Origin: DALYLB01 sp964468345 | Lineage (GTDB): Bacteria > Acidobacteriota > Blastocatellia > RBC074 | Direction of reading: 5' to 3' | Assembly: GCA_964468345.1 (NCBI GenBank) | Contig: CAYXVZ010000002.1 | Span: forward strand, 1-64,000 | Length of the DNA: 64,000 nucleotides | Shown: piece after piece, positions 35,620-44,039 of the stretch | Position numbering within the stretch: the stretch's first letter is position 1 | How the letters are laid out: each line of letters begins with the position of its first letter | Made by a program: the position numbers and the translations under genes | The notes under the pieces: generated by a model | The model's input: the letters and a program-made list of their open reading frames with translations, nothing else | What the model was told of the DNA's origin: nothing | Databases searched by the model: none

Positions 35620-35638
35620 AGGAAAACCTCAACCTTCT

Positions 35639-35659
35639 CCATCGCGTTTTCAGCGATGG
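35639..35659 (+). other. Small hairpin between rplM and rpsI
   Basis: CCATCGC and GCGATGG form a 7-bp stem around a seven-base loop, in the 66-bp spacer, about ten bases before the rpsI ribosome-binding site. It may tune rpsI translation or protect the mRNA. Confidence 0.4.
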
Positions 35660-35685
35660 GTCAATGATCAGGAGCGATTTCAAAC

Positions 35686-36078
35686 GTGGCTGATATACAG
35701 TATTACGGAACCGGCAGAAGGAAGAGCGCGACCGCGCGCGTCTATCTGCGCCCCGGCTCCGGAAATTTCAAAGTCAATCGGGCACCGATTGATTCCTACT
35801 TCAAGAACGAGACCCTGCGAATGATCATCCGCCAGCCTCTGCAATTGACCGACACGCTCGCCAAGTTCGACGTGCTGGTGAATGTGGCGGGCGGCGGCGT
35901 CGCCGGACAGGCGGGCGCGGTTCGTCACGGCATTGCCCGTGCGCTGCTCGAGTTCAACGGCGAGCTTCGCAAAAAGCTTAAGAAAGCCGGTCTGCTGACC
36001 CGCGATCCCCGCGCCAAAGAGCGAAAGAAATACGGCCAGAAGGGCGCTCGCAAGCGGTTCCAGTTCTCGAAACGATAA
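35686..36078 (+). CDS. rpsI: 30S ribosomal protein S9
   Basis: The 130-residue protein starts with GTG, preceded by AGGAGCG. S9 features are YYGTGRRKSATARVYLRPGS near the start, the central GGGVAGQAGAVRHGIARAL and the C-terminal KERKKYGQKGARKRFQFSKR that reaches the P-site tRNA. Length and ending are standard. Confidence 0.97.
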   Translation: MADIQYYGTGRRKSATARVYLRPGSGNFKVNRAPIDSYFKNETLRMIIRQPLQLTDTLAKFDVLVNVAGGGVAGQAGAVRHGIARALLEFNGELRKKLKKAGLLTRDPRAKERKKYGQKGARKRFQFSKR

Positions 36079-36090
36079 ACCAGATTGTGA

Positions 36091-36117
36091 AAGAGCAGAC
36101 CTTCTCGGTCTGCTCTT
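36091..36117 (+). terminator. Hairpin terminator after rpsI
   Basis: An 11-bp stem pairs 36091-36101 with 36107-36117 around a five-base loop. The right arm ends in CTCTTCCT, so the T-rich tail is weak but usable. It separates rplM-rpsI from rpsB-tsf. Confidence 0.75.
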
Positions 36118-36228
36118 CCTGCGATTGCACAATCCCCGATTCCATTGCTTTTCCTGTCCGCTGGTTATTTCGGTAACTGACCGTGATTTTCAGGAAGAGT
36201 GAGTACACAAACCAAGACGGAGGTTAGT

Positions 36229-37293
36229 TTGGCAACAGTAACCATGAAAGAACTGCTCGAAGCGGGCGTTCACTTCGGGCACCAGGTTCGCCGTTGGAAC
36301 CCGAAAATGAAAGAATACATTTTCGGTGAGCGCAACGGCATCTACATCATCGATCTGCAGAAAACGCAGCGGATGTTCAAGGACGCCATCAAGTTCATCA
36401 CGACCTTATCGGGCGAAGGCACCAACAAGACCATTCTCTTTGTCGGCACCAAACGACAGGCGCAGGACGCCATCAAAGAAGAAGCGCTGCGCTGCAATCA
36501 GTTTTACATCAACCAGCGCTGGCTGGGCGGGCTTCTCACCAACTTCCAGACCATTCAAAAATCGATCAAGCGTTTCAAGGAAATCGAAGCGATGCAGGCC
36601 GACGGCCGCATCGAGGCATACGCGAAGAAAGAGCGGTTGCAGATCGAGCGCGAACGACAGGCGCTGGAAAAGAATCTCTCCGGCATCAAGGAGATGAAGA
36701 AGCTTCCGGATGCAATCTTTGTCATCGACACCAAGAAAGAAGAAATCGCGGTCAAGGAAGCGAATCGCCTGGGCATCCCGGTGGTCGCCATCGTCGATAC
36801 GAACTGCACGCCCGAAGGCGTGGATTACATCATTCCGGGCAATGACGACGCCTTGCGCGCCGTGCGGTTGTTCGCGTCGCGCATCGCGGATGCGATTATG
36901 GAAGGCCAGCAACTTGCGCAGCAGAAAGAGGCTGAAGAAGCCGCCATCGCCGCGGAACAGGCCAAAGCCAGCGGCGTGACGGTCGATATTGCGGGCAAAC
37001 AGCAACGCGATCGCGGCGATCGGGGAGATCGCGGCGGACGTGGACGGGATCGGGATCGGGATCGCAACCGCGGTGATCGGGGAGATCGTCGCGGCGGAGG
37101 CGGCGGCCGTGGTCGCGGCCCGGGCGGCGGCGGACAAGGTCGTCCGGCGGATGCGCCCGCGGGCGCGCCGGCAGCTGCACCTGCAGCTGCTCCGGTCGTA
37201 GAAGCTGCTCCAACCGAAGCGCCGGCTCCTGCGCCCGCCCCGGCGGAGGTGGCCGCCCCGGTAGTGGAAGCGAGCGTTGCGGAATCCGCATAA
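36229..37293 (+). CDS. rpsB: 30S ribosomal protein S2 with long RG- and PA-rich tail
   Basis: The 354-residue product begins at a TTG (36229) five bases after GGAGG, giving the family start MATVTMKELLEAGVHFGHQ; the GTG at 36199 has poorer spacing. Residues 1-225 are canonical S2: RRWNPKMKEYIFGERNGIYI, FVGTKRQAQDAI, RWLGGLLTNFQTI and VVAIVDTNCTPEGVDYIIPG. After about residue 255 there is a non-canonical tail: a basic Arg/Asp/Gly-rich stretch (about 263-305) and an Ala/Pro/Glu-rich stretch (about 306-354). The tail is likely disordered and may bind RNA. Standard S2 is about 230-260 residues. Confidence 0.95.
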   Translation: MATVTMKELLEAGVHFGHQVRRWNPKMKEYIFGERNGIYIIDLQKTQRMFKDAIKFITTLSGEGTNKTILFVGTKRQAQDAIKEEALRCNQFYINQRWLGGLLTNFQTIQKSIKRFKEIEAMQADGRIEAYAKKERLQIERERQALEKNLSGIKEMKKLPDAIFVIDTKKEEIAVKEANRLGIPVVAIVDTNCTPEGVDYIIPGNDDALRAVRLFASRIADAIMEGQQLAQQKEAEEAAIAAEQAKASGVTVDIAGKQQRDRGDRGDRGGRGRDRDRDRNRGDRGDRRGGGGGRGRGPGGGGQGRPADAPAGAPAAAPAAAPVVEAAPTEAPAPAPAPAEVAAPVVEASVAESA

Positions 37294-37329
37294 AAGGCCG
37301 CTTCCTTCAAAGCGCGCATTTCAAAACAC

Positions 37330-37374
37330 GGCGCAGCCCTTGCTCTATCTTTTGCGCGGCTGCGCCATTTTTTC
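37330..37374 (+). terminator. Terminator or attenuator between rpsB and tsf
   Basis: GGCGCAGCC (37330-37338) and GGCTGCGCC (37358-37366) form a perfect 9-bp stem with a 19-base loop, followed by ATTTTTTC. It fits an intrinsic terminator that would reduce, or end, read-through from rpsB into tsf. Confidence 0.8.
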
Positions 37375-37449
37375 AGACATTCATCCCCATCAGCAGCCGT
37401 GGCGCTTGCGATTCTTCGCGCGTCATGAGCAGGCAAGGAAGAGAGTTAT

Positions 37450-38112
37450 ATGGCAATCACAGCGGAAATGGTAAAAAACCTGCGTGAAAAGACCGGCGCG
37501 GGAATGATGGAATGCAAAAAGGCTCTGACCGAAGCCAACGGCAATGAGGAACAGGCGGTCGAAATCCTGCGCAAAGCGGGACTCGCCAGCGCCAAAAAAC
37601 GCGAGGGGCGCATTGCGGCGGAAGGCATCGTCGGTTCTTATATCCATATGGGCGGCAAAGTCGGCGTGCTGGTCGAGGTCAATTGCGAAACGGACTTTGT
37701 GGCGCGATCGGAAGACTTCCAGCAGTTCGTGAAAGACCTGGCCATGCATATTTGCGCATCGGAGCCGCAGTTTGTAACGAAGGACGAGGTTCCCGCGGAA
37801 CTGGTCGAGAAGGAACGCGAAATCGCGCGCGACCAGGCAAAGGCCGATCCGAAAAATGCCGGCAAGCCTGACAACATCATCGAAAAGATGGTGGAAGGCC
37901 GTCTCTCGAAATTTTTTACGGAAGCCGTGCTGCTTGAGCAGCCCTTCGTGAAAGATCAGACCATCACCATCGCCGAGCTCGTGACGCAGGTTACGGCCAA
38001 GACCGGTGAAAAAGTCAGCATCCGCCGGTTCACCCGATACAAAATGGGTGAAGGCCTCGAAAAGCGGCAGGAAGACTTCGCCAAAGAAGTGGCCGCCGCG
38101 ATTCAGCAGTAA
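37450..38112 (+). CDS. tsf: Elongation factor Ts
   Basis: The 220-residue protein is the nucleotide exchange factor for EF-Tu. N-terminal features are MVKNLREKTGAGMMECKKAL, LRKAGLASAKKREGRIAAEG and YIHMGGKVGVLVEVNCETDF. It is somewhat short for the family, with a single core region followed by VTQVTAKTGEKVSIRRFTRY, as in many bacteria with reduced EF-Ts. An AGGAAGAGAG site precedes the ATG. Confidence 0.96.
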   Translation: MAITAEMVKNLREKTGAGMMECKKALTEANGNEEQAVEILRKAGLASAKKREGRIAAEGIVGSYIHMGGKVGVLVEVNCETDFVARSEDFQQFVKDLAMHICASEPQFVTKDEVPAELVEKEREIARDQAKADPKNAGKPDNIIEKMVEGRLSKFFTEAVLLEQPFVKDQTITIAELVTQVTAKTGEKVSIRRFTRYKMGEGLEKRQEDFAKEVAAAIQQ

Positions 38113-38135
38113 GAACGTGCATTTTATGACTGTCC

Positions 38136-38170
38136 TTTGTGAAGGCCTCGGCATTCGAGGCCTTCACAAA
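38136..38170 (+). terminator. Perfect hairpin between tsf and pyrH
   Basis: A perfect 15-bp stem (38136-38150 with 38156-38170) has a five-base loop. No T run follows. It is close enough to the pyrH start to affect it, and may be a processing or partial termination site. Confidence 0.75.
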
Positions 38171-38195
38171 CGCGAACCATTGAGTCCCAACTACC

Positions 38196-38951
38196 GTGCC
38201 TGAATCAGATCAAAATAGGAAACCCAAGTATAAGCGAATTTTGCTGAAAATCAGCGGCGAGCGTTTGATGGGGGACACGGGTTATGGCATCGACCCCACA
38301 GTCGTCAGCCGTGTGTCGAAAGAGGTAAAAGCCGTCCATGATCTCGGCGTTGAAGTTGCGCTCGTTGTGGGCGGAGGCAATATTTTCCGGGGGTTGAAGG
38401 CCAGCGCTTCCGGAATGGAGCGCGCAGCCGCGGATTATATGGGGATGATGGCAACCGTGATGAACGCCATTGCCCTGCAGGACGGGATGGAAAAAGTCGG
38501 CATGTTCACCCGCGTCATGTCCGCAATCGAAATGCGCGAGATCGCGGAGCCCTTTATCCGCCGGCGCGCCGTTCGCCATCTCGAAAAAGGACGGATCGTC
38601 ATTTTCGCTGCGGGCACCGGCAATCCCTATTTCACAACGGATTCCGCGGCCGCCCTGCGCGCACTCGAAATCAAGGCCGATGTACTGATGAAGGCAACCG
38701 GTGTTGATGGCATCTTCACCTCCGATCCGCGCAAGGATCCGAATGCCGTGAAAATCGAAGAACTCAGTTATATGCGCGTATTGCAGGACGAGCTTGCGGT
38801 GATGGACGCGTCAGCCATCTCGCTTTGCAAAGAGAACAGGCTTCCGATTCAGGTCTTCAATATGAATCAGCCGGAAAACATCATACGTGCGGTGATGGGA
38901 GAACGTGTCGGCTCGATCGTCCGGCCGGACGACGAAATCACCCCCCGGTAA
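38196..38951 (+). CDS. pyrH: UMP kinase
   Basis: The 251-residue amino-acid-kinase-fold enzyme phosphorylates UMP to UDP with ATP. Motifs are RILLKISGERLMGD near residue 14, VALVVGGGNIFRG, DYMGMMATVMNAIALQDGME, RHLEKGRIVIFAAGTGNPYF and the FTSDPRKDP metal region. The start is GTG at 38196; no strong ribosome-binding site is seen, which suggests coupling to tsf or low translation. It lies in the common tsf-pyrH-frr order. Confidence 0.96.
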   Translation: MPESDQNRKPKYKRILLKISGERLMGDTGYGIDPTVVSRVSKEVKAVHDLGVEVALVVGGGNIFRGLKASASGMERAAADYMGMMATVMNAIALQDGMEKVGMFTRVMSAIEMREIAEPFIRRRAVRHLEKGRIVIFAAGTGNPYFTTDSAAALRALEIKADVLMKATGVDGIFTSDPRKDPNAVKIEELSYMRVLQDELAVMDASAISLCKENRLPIQVFNMNQPENIIRAVMGERVGSIVRPDDEITPR

Positions 38952-38979
38952 TTCCCTGCCCAGACCATCAGAGGACATC

Positions 38980-39537
38980 ATGATCAAAGAAATCGGCAAA
39001 GACACTAAAACCCGGATGGACAAAGTCATCGAGGATTTCAGGCATAAACTGACCACTGTCCGCACAGGCCGCGCGTCCACCAGCCTGCTCGATAACATCA
39101 CCGTGGAGTATTACGGCTCTCAAATGCCGCTCAATCAGGTGGCGACGATTCACGCGCCGGACGCCTCGATGCTGACCGTGCAGCCCTTCGACCCCTCATT
39201 GATCAGCGAAATTGAAAAAGCCCTTCGATCGTCGGAGCTCGGCGTCAATCCCGCCAATGACGGCCGCATGATCCGCATCCCCATTCCGCCGCTCACCGAA
39301 GAACGCCGCAAACAGATGGTCAAGGTCGTGCATGAAATGGCGGAAGATCACAAGACCGCCGTCCGCAATGTTCGCCGCGACGCAAACGACAAGCTCAAGA
39401 AAGCGCTCAAGGATAAGGCCATTTCAGAAGATGAGGAACGGGGCGGTCTCGATGAAGTGCAGAAACTGACCGATTCAAGCATCGCGAAAATCTCGGATCT
39501 TTCGAAACACAAAGAAGACGAGATTATGAAGGTCTGA
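38980..39537 (+). CDS. frr: Ribosome recycling factor
   Basis: The 185-residue protein has the full RRF pattern: MDKVIEDFRHKLTTVRTGRA, YYGSQMPLNQVATIHAPDA, LGVNPANDGRMIRIPIPPLT and EERRKQMVKVVHEMAEDHKT. With EF-G it splits post-termination ribosomes. The ATG at 38980 follows GAGGA. The longer frame from 38905 overlaps pyrH and is not conserved. Confidence 0.97.
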   Translation: MIKEIGKDTKTRMDKVIEDFRHKLTTVRTGRASTSLLDNITVEYYGSQMPLNQVATIHAPDASMLTVQPFDPSLISEIEKALRSSELGVNPANDGRMIRIPIPPLTEERRKQMVKVVHEMAEDHKTAVRNVRRDANDKLKKALKDKAISEDEERGGLDEVQKLTDSSIAKISDLSKHKEDEIMKV

Positions 39538-39541
39538 AGAA

Positions 39542-39632
39542 AAATCAAAAGGCAAAGGGCAAATATCAAAAGGCAAGAGGAAGAGCGAATCTTCCTTTTG
39601 CCTTTTGATATTTGCCCTTTGCCTTTTGATTT
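39542..39632. terminator. Very long hairpin between converging frr and SDR genes
   Basis: Arms of 43 bases pair almost perfectly (39542-39584 with 39590-39632, one G-T pair) around a five-base loop. The arm contains internal direct repeats of CAAAAGGCAAAGGGC-like words. The right arm is T-rich for frr and the left arm A-rich, T-rich when read from the SDR side, so it would end both transcripts. Confidence 0.92.
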
Positions 39633-39643
39633 CGTTCCTGAAT

Positions 39644-40429
39644 TTACATCGTCGAACGGATCAAGCCGCCATCGACCTGCAACGAAACGCCTGTGATATA
39701 GCTTGCGGCATTTGACGCCAGGAAGGCGACGACCTCGCCAATCTCCCGCGGCTCGCCGATTCTCTTCAAGGGAATCTCCGCGGCTTGTCCCGCAAAGTAT
39801 TCATCGTAGCTGATCCCCCGCTCCTTGACCCGCACATCGGCCAGATGCATCTGGCGATCGGTCATGATATGGCCCGTGAGAATGGCGTTTACGGTAATTC
39901 CATCCGGGCCGATCTGATTGGCCATCGTCTTCGTCAACCCCGATAAACCGGCCCGCAAGGTGCTCGAGATCGTCAATTCATCGACGGGTTGCTTGGCCAC
40001 GAGCGAAGTCAGATGAATGATCCGCCCCCATTTTCGCGCCTGCATTGCCGGGATCAGCATTCGGGAGAGGCGCACTACATTCATCAGGGTGGAGTCGACG
40101 CCAGCCTGCCAATCCTCATCGCTCAATTCCATAAATCGGCGCACCGGCGGTCCGCCGGTGTTCGTCACGAGTATGTCTACGTCGCCGAATTCGCTGACCG
40201 TTTCCCGATGCCAGCGCGCCAAATCTGCCGGAACGCTGACATCAGCGACAACGCCGAGCGCAGGCCCAATCGCTTTAATTTCATCGGTGGCTTTTGCCAG
40301 GGCCTCCTCGTTCCTTGCACAAATCGAGACGCGGCAGCCTTCCTTCGCCAACGCGATTGCAGACGCTTTTCCCAATCCCTTGCTGCCCGCGGCAATCATC
40401 GCGACTTTCCCATCAATCCCGAAGTTCAT
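39644..40429 (-). CDS. Short-chain dehydrogenase/reductase, atypical catalytic motif
   Basis: From the ATG at 40429, with GGAGGA six bases upstream, the product is 261 residues. The NAD(P) motif AAGSKGLGKASAIALAKEG and VTNTGGPPVRRF (in place of NNAG) are present. The expected YxxxK is replaced by TISSTLRAGLSGLTKTMANQ, so the general base Tyr and its Lys are missing; this variant occurs in a known BKR-like SDR subgroup. Function is uncertain, and a classical reductase mechanism should not be assumed. It ends SLQVDGGLIRSTM like other SDRs. It is downstream of the TonB receptor but separated by a hairpin. Confidence 0.85.
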   Translation of the reverse strand: MNFGIDGKVAMIAAGSKGLGKASAIALAKEGCRVSICARNEEALAKATDEIKAIGPALGVVADVSVPADLARWHRETVSEFGDVDILVTNTGGPPVRRFMELSDEDWQAGVDSTLMNVVRLSRMLIPAMQARKWGRIIHLTSLVAKQPVDELTISSTLRAGLSGLTKTMANQIGPDGITVNAILTGHIMTDRQMHLADVRVKERGISYDEYFAGQAAEIPLKRIGEPREIGEVVAFLASNAASYITGVSLQVDGGLIRSTM

Positions 40430-40458
40430 GTATTTGTCCTCCGTTCCGTAAAATAACA

Positions 40459-40494
40459 ACAGCCACGAAGTGATTGCAATCACGTCGTGGCTGT
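40459..40494 (-). terminator. Hairpin between the TonB receptor and SDR genes
   Basis: Arms 40459-40476 and 40477-40494 pair at all but one position, giving a near-perfect palindrome with core TGATTGCAATCA. It lies just after the TonB receptor stop and before the SDR Shine-Dalgarno site, so it can end the receptor transcript or act as an operator for the SDR. Confidence 0.7.
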
Positions 40495-40520
40495 GTCGAC
40501 CAATGCCGTGGCGAAGAAAT

Positions 40521-43500
40521 TTAGAACCCGAACCGCACGTTGAAATCGAGTTGCCGCGCCGCGTTGGCGTTGCTCGACAATCCAAAGAATGTCGAGCCGA
40601 GCGTTCCGCTATAGGCGCCGAAGTTTACGCGGTTGAAAAGGTTGGTCGCGCCCAGCGTCAAGGTCAGGGTATAGCGCGATCCTTCGGCGCCGCCCATTCC
40701 CATCATCATCGGGCCTCCCATCATTCCACCGCCGGGGCCACCGCCCGGACCGCCGCGCATGCCGCCCCCTCCGGGGCCGCCGCCGCGCATGCCGCCCCCG
40801 CCGGGACCGCCCTGCGCCTGATTATTGCTTCCCTTGGGCTTCCCGAATCCAAAGGATTTGCTCAGATACGCATTCACGGTGAAGTTTCCCGGGCTCTGGG
40901 CCTTCACGCCATTCGGATACTTTTGCGCGAGGAAGTCCCGGAGCTGAACCTGCGCCGCTCCCCCCGGATTGCAGGTGATCGCGCGCGTTGTCGTGTTGAG
41001 CGACGGTGACGTTCCCGGCACGCAGATCAAGCGATCCGGCAGCCGCGAATAAAGACTGGCGGGAAGATCGGAATTCCGGGCAATGCCCAGCGGACGATCG
41101 TTGATCGTGCCGTCCAGGTTGTCATCCGTGCCGGTGACAATGTTGAAGGGCCGCCCCGAGGTCGCATTGATGAAGGTATTCAGGCGGAAGCCTTTCGGCA
41201 GGGTGATGAATCCGCCGGTCACAAAGTTATGCCGCGAATCCATCATCGAACGGCCCCACTCGGCCGCGATATCGTAGTTATTGGCCGGCGTTCCTTCCCC
41301 GTTCGATTTGATCCAGGAAAGCGAGTAGTTGCCGAAGGCGCTGATCTTCCCCAATCGGCGACTGAATCCGAACTGAATCCGGTTCGTTTCGCTGATGGCC
41401 GAAGACTCCGTCTGCAGAATGAAGCCGCGGGCCGGGTCCGGATAGATCGGAATCAGTCGCCCCGTCACCGGATCGGTATCGAACCGGAACGGCGCATTGA
41501 TATTGCGCGTGCGGAACTGGTTGATCCCGCGTGAAAAGATATAGGTCACGGTTGCAACCAGATTTTTGGGCAGTTGCTGTTCGACGCCGATGCTCGTATT
41601 GATGTCGTACGGCGCCTTCAGGTTCGAATCGAGCGGCCGCAAGGTCACCGTCTGCGCCTGCAAACGGCTGGCATTGGCTCCGATCGGATCCGTCGGGCTG
41701 AAGACCGCGTTGCGCACGATGTAGCTTTGCTGCGTCGTCCCATTGAACCGGATCGCATTTTCGTACTGCGCGCCGCGAAGCCGTTCATAAAACACGCCGC
41801 CGCCGCCGCGAATCGTGGTCTTGCGGCTCTTGAAGGGCGACCAGGCGATGCCGATGCGCGGCGCGAAGTTGATCTTGTCGTCCAGCCTGGTCTGAAATTC
41901 GTGGCGCAAACCGAGCGAAAGCGTCAGATTTTGCGCTATCCGCCAGTCATCGCCGACAAACCAGGATCCTCGGAACAAACCGTATTCAAGCAGCGGATTT
42001 CCCTGATTGATCGACAACTGCGTGGCGCAAGGCGCGAGCCCAGCTCCCGTGCCCAGCGGATTGCACTGCGGAGCGGAAGCGCTGCCGGCCGCTGCAAGCG
42101 CGAGCCCGTATTGATCCAGTGTCGAGAATGTGTAAGTTCCATTGAAATTGCTGCCGCTCAGATCGCTGATCGAATCATACTCGAACTGAACGCCGCCCTT
42201 GATCGTGTGTTTGGCGCCCTTGGTCGTGTAGGTCAGGTAATCCTGGAATTCCACCTGGGATTGCATCGTCGTATTCGGACAGCAGGTCGAACCGCCGCCG
42301 TTGAAAGCATCGAGCACATTGACGGCGACGCCGTTCGTCCGCGCAATCTGGTTGCTGAATTCCCGATCGTATTCGAAGCGGGCTTCGTGAACCATTTTGG
42401 AATTGACAATCCAGGTTTCGCCGATGCGCAGCGTGTGATTGTTGTTCTCGCGATCCGAGCCTCGTTCCGGAAGCAACTGGCTGCCGGTGGCGCCGCCGCC
42501 GCCGCCAAATCCGCCGCCGCCAAAACCGCCGCCACCGCCACCGCCGCCGGGACCGCCGAAACCGCCGCCGAAACGGGCTGCAAACTCCGTATTCAGGGTG
42601 TTGCTGCGACGATAGTTGTAACTGAAATTCAGAGTGTTCTTGTTATTGAGCAGATAATCGGCGCGCGAGCCGATGAAGGTGCTGACAGTCTCTGACGGCA
42701 CGTTGGCGACAAAATTTCCCGTGAGCGTGCGGGCGAACGTGTTACCCGCGCCATTGGTCATATTCCGGTCGCCGAAGATAAACGTCGACAGCCGTTTTTT
42801 GACCAGCGGTCCGCCGAGGTTGAAATTGAATCGGTTGAGTTCGAGTTCCGGTCGAACCGTCGCGAAGGCATTTCGCGCATCGAGGCCCGAGTTGCGATAT
42901 CCCCAGCCGCCGCCGCCGCGCCAGTCGCCGAGGCCGGGCTTGGTGATGATCTCAACGCGCCCAAAGCCGGGATTCGCATATTCTGCTGAAAAGGGATTCT
43001 GATTGATGCGGATCTGCATGATGGCTTCGCGCGGTGGCAGGCGGCCGCCATTGAATCCATCAACCATGATCTGCGCGCCTTCCCCGCTGGCGGTCGGACC
43101 GGCCAGGGCCGAGAGCATGTCGCGCAAGTCGTCTTCGTTATCCGGAAGATTCTTGATGAAGTCTTCTCCAAGAACCGTCGCATTCATGTTCTGGTCAGGA
43201 TCGACCGAAACGGCCTGGTTATTGACCGAAACATCCGTCACCACCTCGACGGCGGCGATCGCGAGTTTGACGGTCAGCGGACTGCCCGCAAATGGAATGA
43301 CGACATTCTGAATCGTCTGGGTCTGAAATCCTTCATAGGCGACAGTCAGCGTATAGGTTCCCGGCGGAACATTTGTGATCGCAAAATCGCCGGTATAAGT
43401 GCTTTTACCTGTCCATTCCTTTTCGCCCTTGCCTTGCAGGGTCACGGTTGCATTTGGAATGGCGTCCCCGCGTTCATCCTGCACCTGTCCCCGAAACGTC

Positions 43501-43595
43501 GAAACCTGTTGCGCAACCGCGCCGGCCGTCAGGCCCACCAGCAGCAATGCCAGTAAAATATGAGATGAAATCAATTGGGTGAGTCGTCTAGTCAT
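40521..43595 (-). CDS. TonB-dependent receptor, Oar-like, with carboxypeptidase-regulatory domain
   Basis: From the ATG at 43595 (AGAGGA upstream) the product is 1024 residues with a signal peptide ending GAVAQ. Residues about 30-115 form a CarboxypepD_reg domain (FRGQVQDERGDAIPNATVTL, then GDFAITNVPPGTYTL). The plug follows (about 120-260, IMVDGFNGGRLPPREAIMQI and EIITKPG). The barrel reaches a C-terminal aromatic ending NVRFGF. Two low-complexity inserts are odd: a Gly/Phe stretch near 350-380 and a Gly/Met/Arg stretch near 935-990. Acidobacteria commonly have many such receptors for glycan or peptide uptake; the ligand is unknown. Confidence 0.92.
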   Translation of the reverse strand: MTRRLTQLISSHILLALLLVGLTAGAVAQQVSTFRGQVQDERGDAIPNATVTLQGKGEKEWTGKSTYTGDFAITNVPPGTYTLTVAYEGFQTQTIQNVVIPFAGSPLTVKLAIAAVEVVTDVSVNNQAVSVDPDQNMNATVLGEDFIKNLPDNEDDLRDMLSALAGPTASGEGAQIMVDGFNGGRLPPREAIMQIRINQNPFSAEYANPGFGRVEIITKPGLGDWRGGGGWGYRNSGLDARNAFATVRPELELNRFNFNLGGPLVKKRLSTFIFGDRNMTNGAGNTFARTLTGNFVANVPSETVSTFIGSRADYLLNNKNTLNFSYNYRRSNTLNTEFAARFGGGFGGPGGGGGGGGFGGGGFGGGGGATGSQLLPERGSDRENNNHTLRIGETWIVNSKMVHEARFEYDREFSNQIARTNGVAVNVLDAFNGGGSTCCPNTTMQSQVEFQDYLTYTTKGAKHTIKGGVQFEYDSISDLSGSNFNGTYTFSTLDQYGLALAAAGSASAPQCNPLGTGAGLAPCATQLSINQGNPLLEYGLFRGSWFVGDDWRIAQNLTLSLGLRHEFQTRLDDKINFAPRIGIAWSPFKSRKTTIRGGGGVFYERLRGAQYENAIRFNGTTQQSYIVRNAVFSPTDPIGANASRLQAQTVTLRPLDSNLKAPYDINTSIGVEQQLPKNLVATVTYIFSRGINQFRTRNINAPFRFDTDPVTGRLIPIYPDPARGFILQTESSAISETNRIQFGFSRRLGKISAFGNYSLSWIKSNGEGTPANNYDIAAEWGRSMMDSRHNFVTGGFITLPKGFRLNTFINATSGRPFNIVTGTDDNLDGTINDRPLGIARNSDLPASLYSRLPDRLICVPGTSPSLNTTTRAITCNPGGAAQVQLRDFLAQKYPNGVKAQSPGNFTVNAYLSKSFGFGKPKGSNNQAQGGPGGGGMRGGGPGGGGMRGGPGGGPGGGMMGGPMMMGMGGAEGSRYTLTLTLGATNLFNRVNFGAYSGTLGSTFFGLSSNANAARQLDFNVRFGF

Positions 43596-44039
43596 TCGAA
43601 AAAAATCCTCTGATCCTCTTTCTGTTCCTGTCCACAACCTTCTCTGTTGCTCTGTATGTCGATTTCGTTCCTGCTTGTTTTGACCGACTGCCGCGAAGCG
43701 TTCCGGCTTTATTCACAGGATCGGGCTTGATCCGCGGCCCACAGGCTCCGGAAACATTCCGGCAGCTTCTGGAATCTTCATTTTTTTGGATGGGGTGTCC
43801 CGGTGGCAGCCGGGAGTTTTGCAATTCTTGTCACGATTTCGTGTCAATTCCCCATATTTTCGGGTTTGTGCGGAGATGCCGAGCGGGATCAGGATCGCAG
43901 CATTCCTCACACGTGGATAGACGAGGGGGGTCAAAAACCGGTTTCACGATATTTATTTTCTTTGACACATCGGAATCGATGACTTAGCTTTATCTGACCG
44001 ATAGATACATCAAATCCATATCAATCAGGAGACAATGCC
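43596..44039. other. Intergenic region between divergent TonB receptor and dehydratase genes
   Basis: The 444-bp gap has a promoter-like pair before the dehydratase gene (listed separately) and a 12-bp palindrome, CACGATTTCGTG, at 43832-43843, which could be an operator. No open frame is convincing. Confidence 0.5.
43962..43990 (+). promoter_or_regulatory. Candidate promoter of the IlvD/Edd-family dehydratase
   Basis: TTGACA (43962-43967) and TAGCTT (43985-43990) are separated by 17 bases, 49 bp before the TTG start. The -35 is perfect, the -10 poor. Confidence 0.4.
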
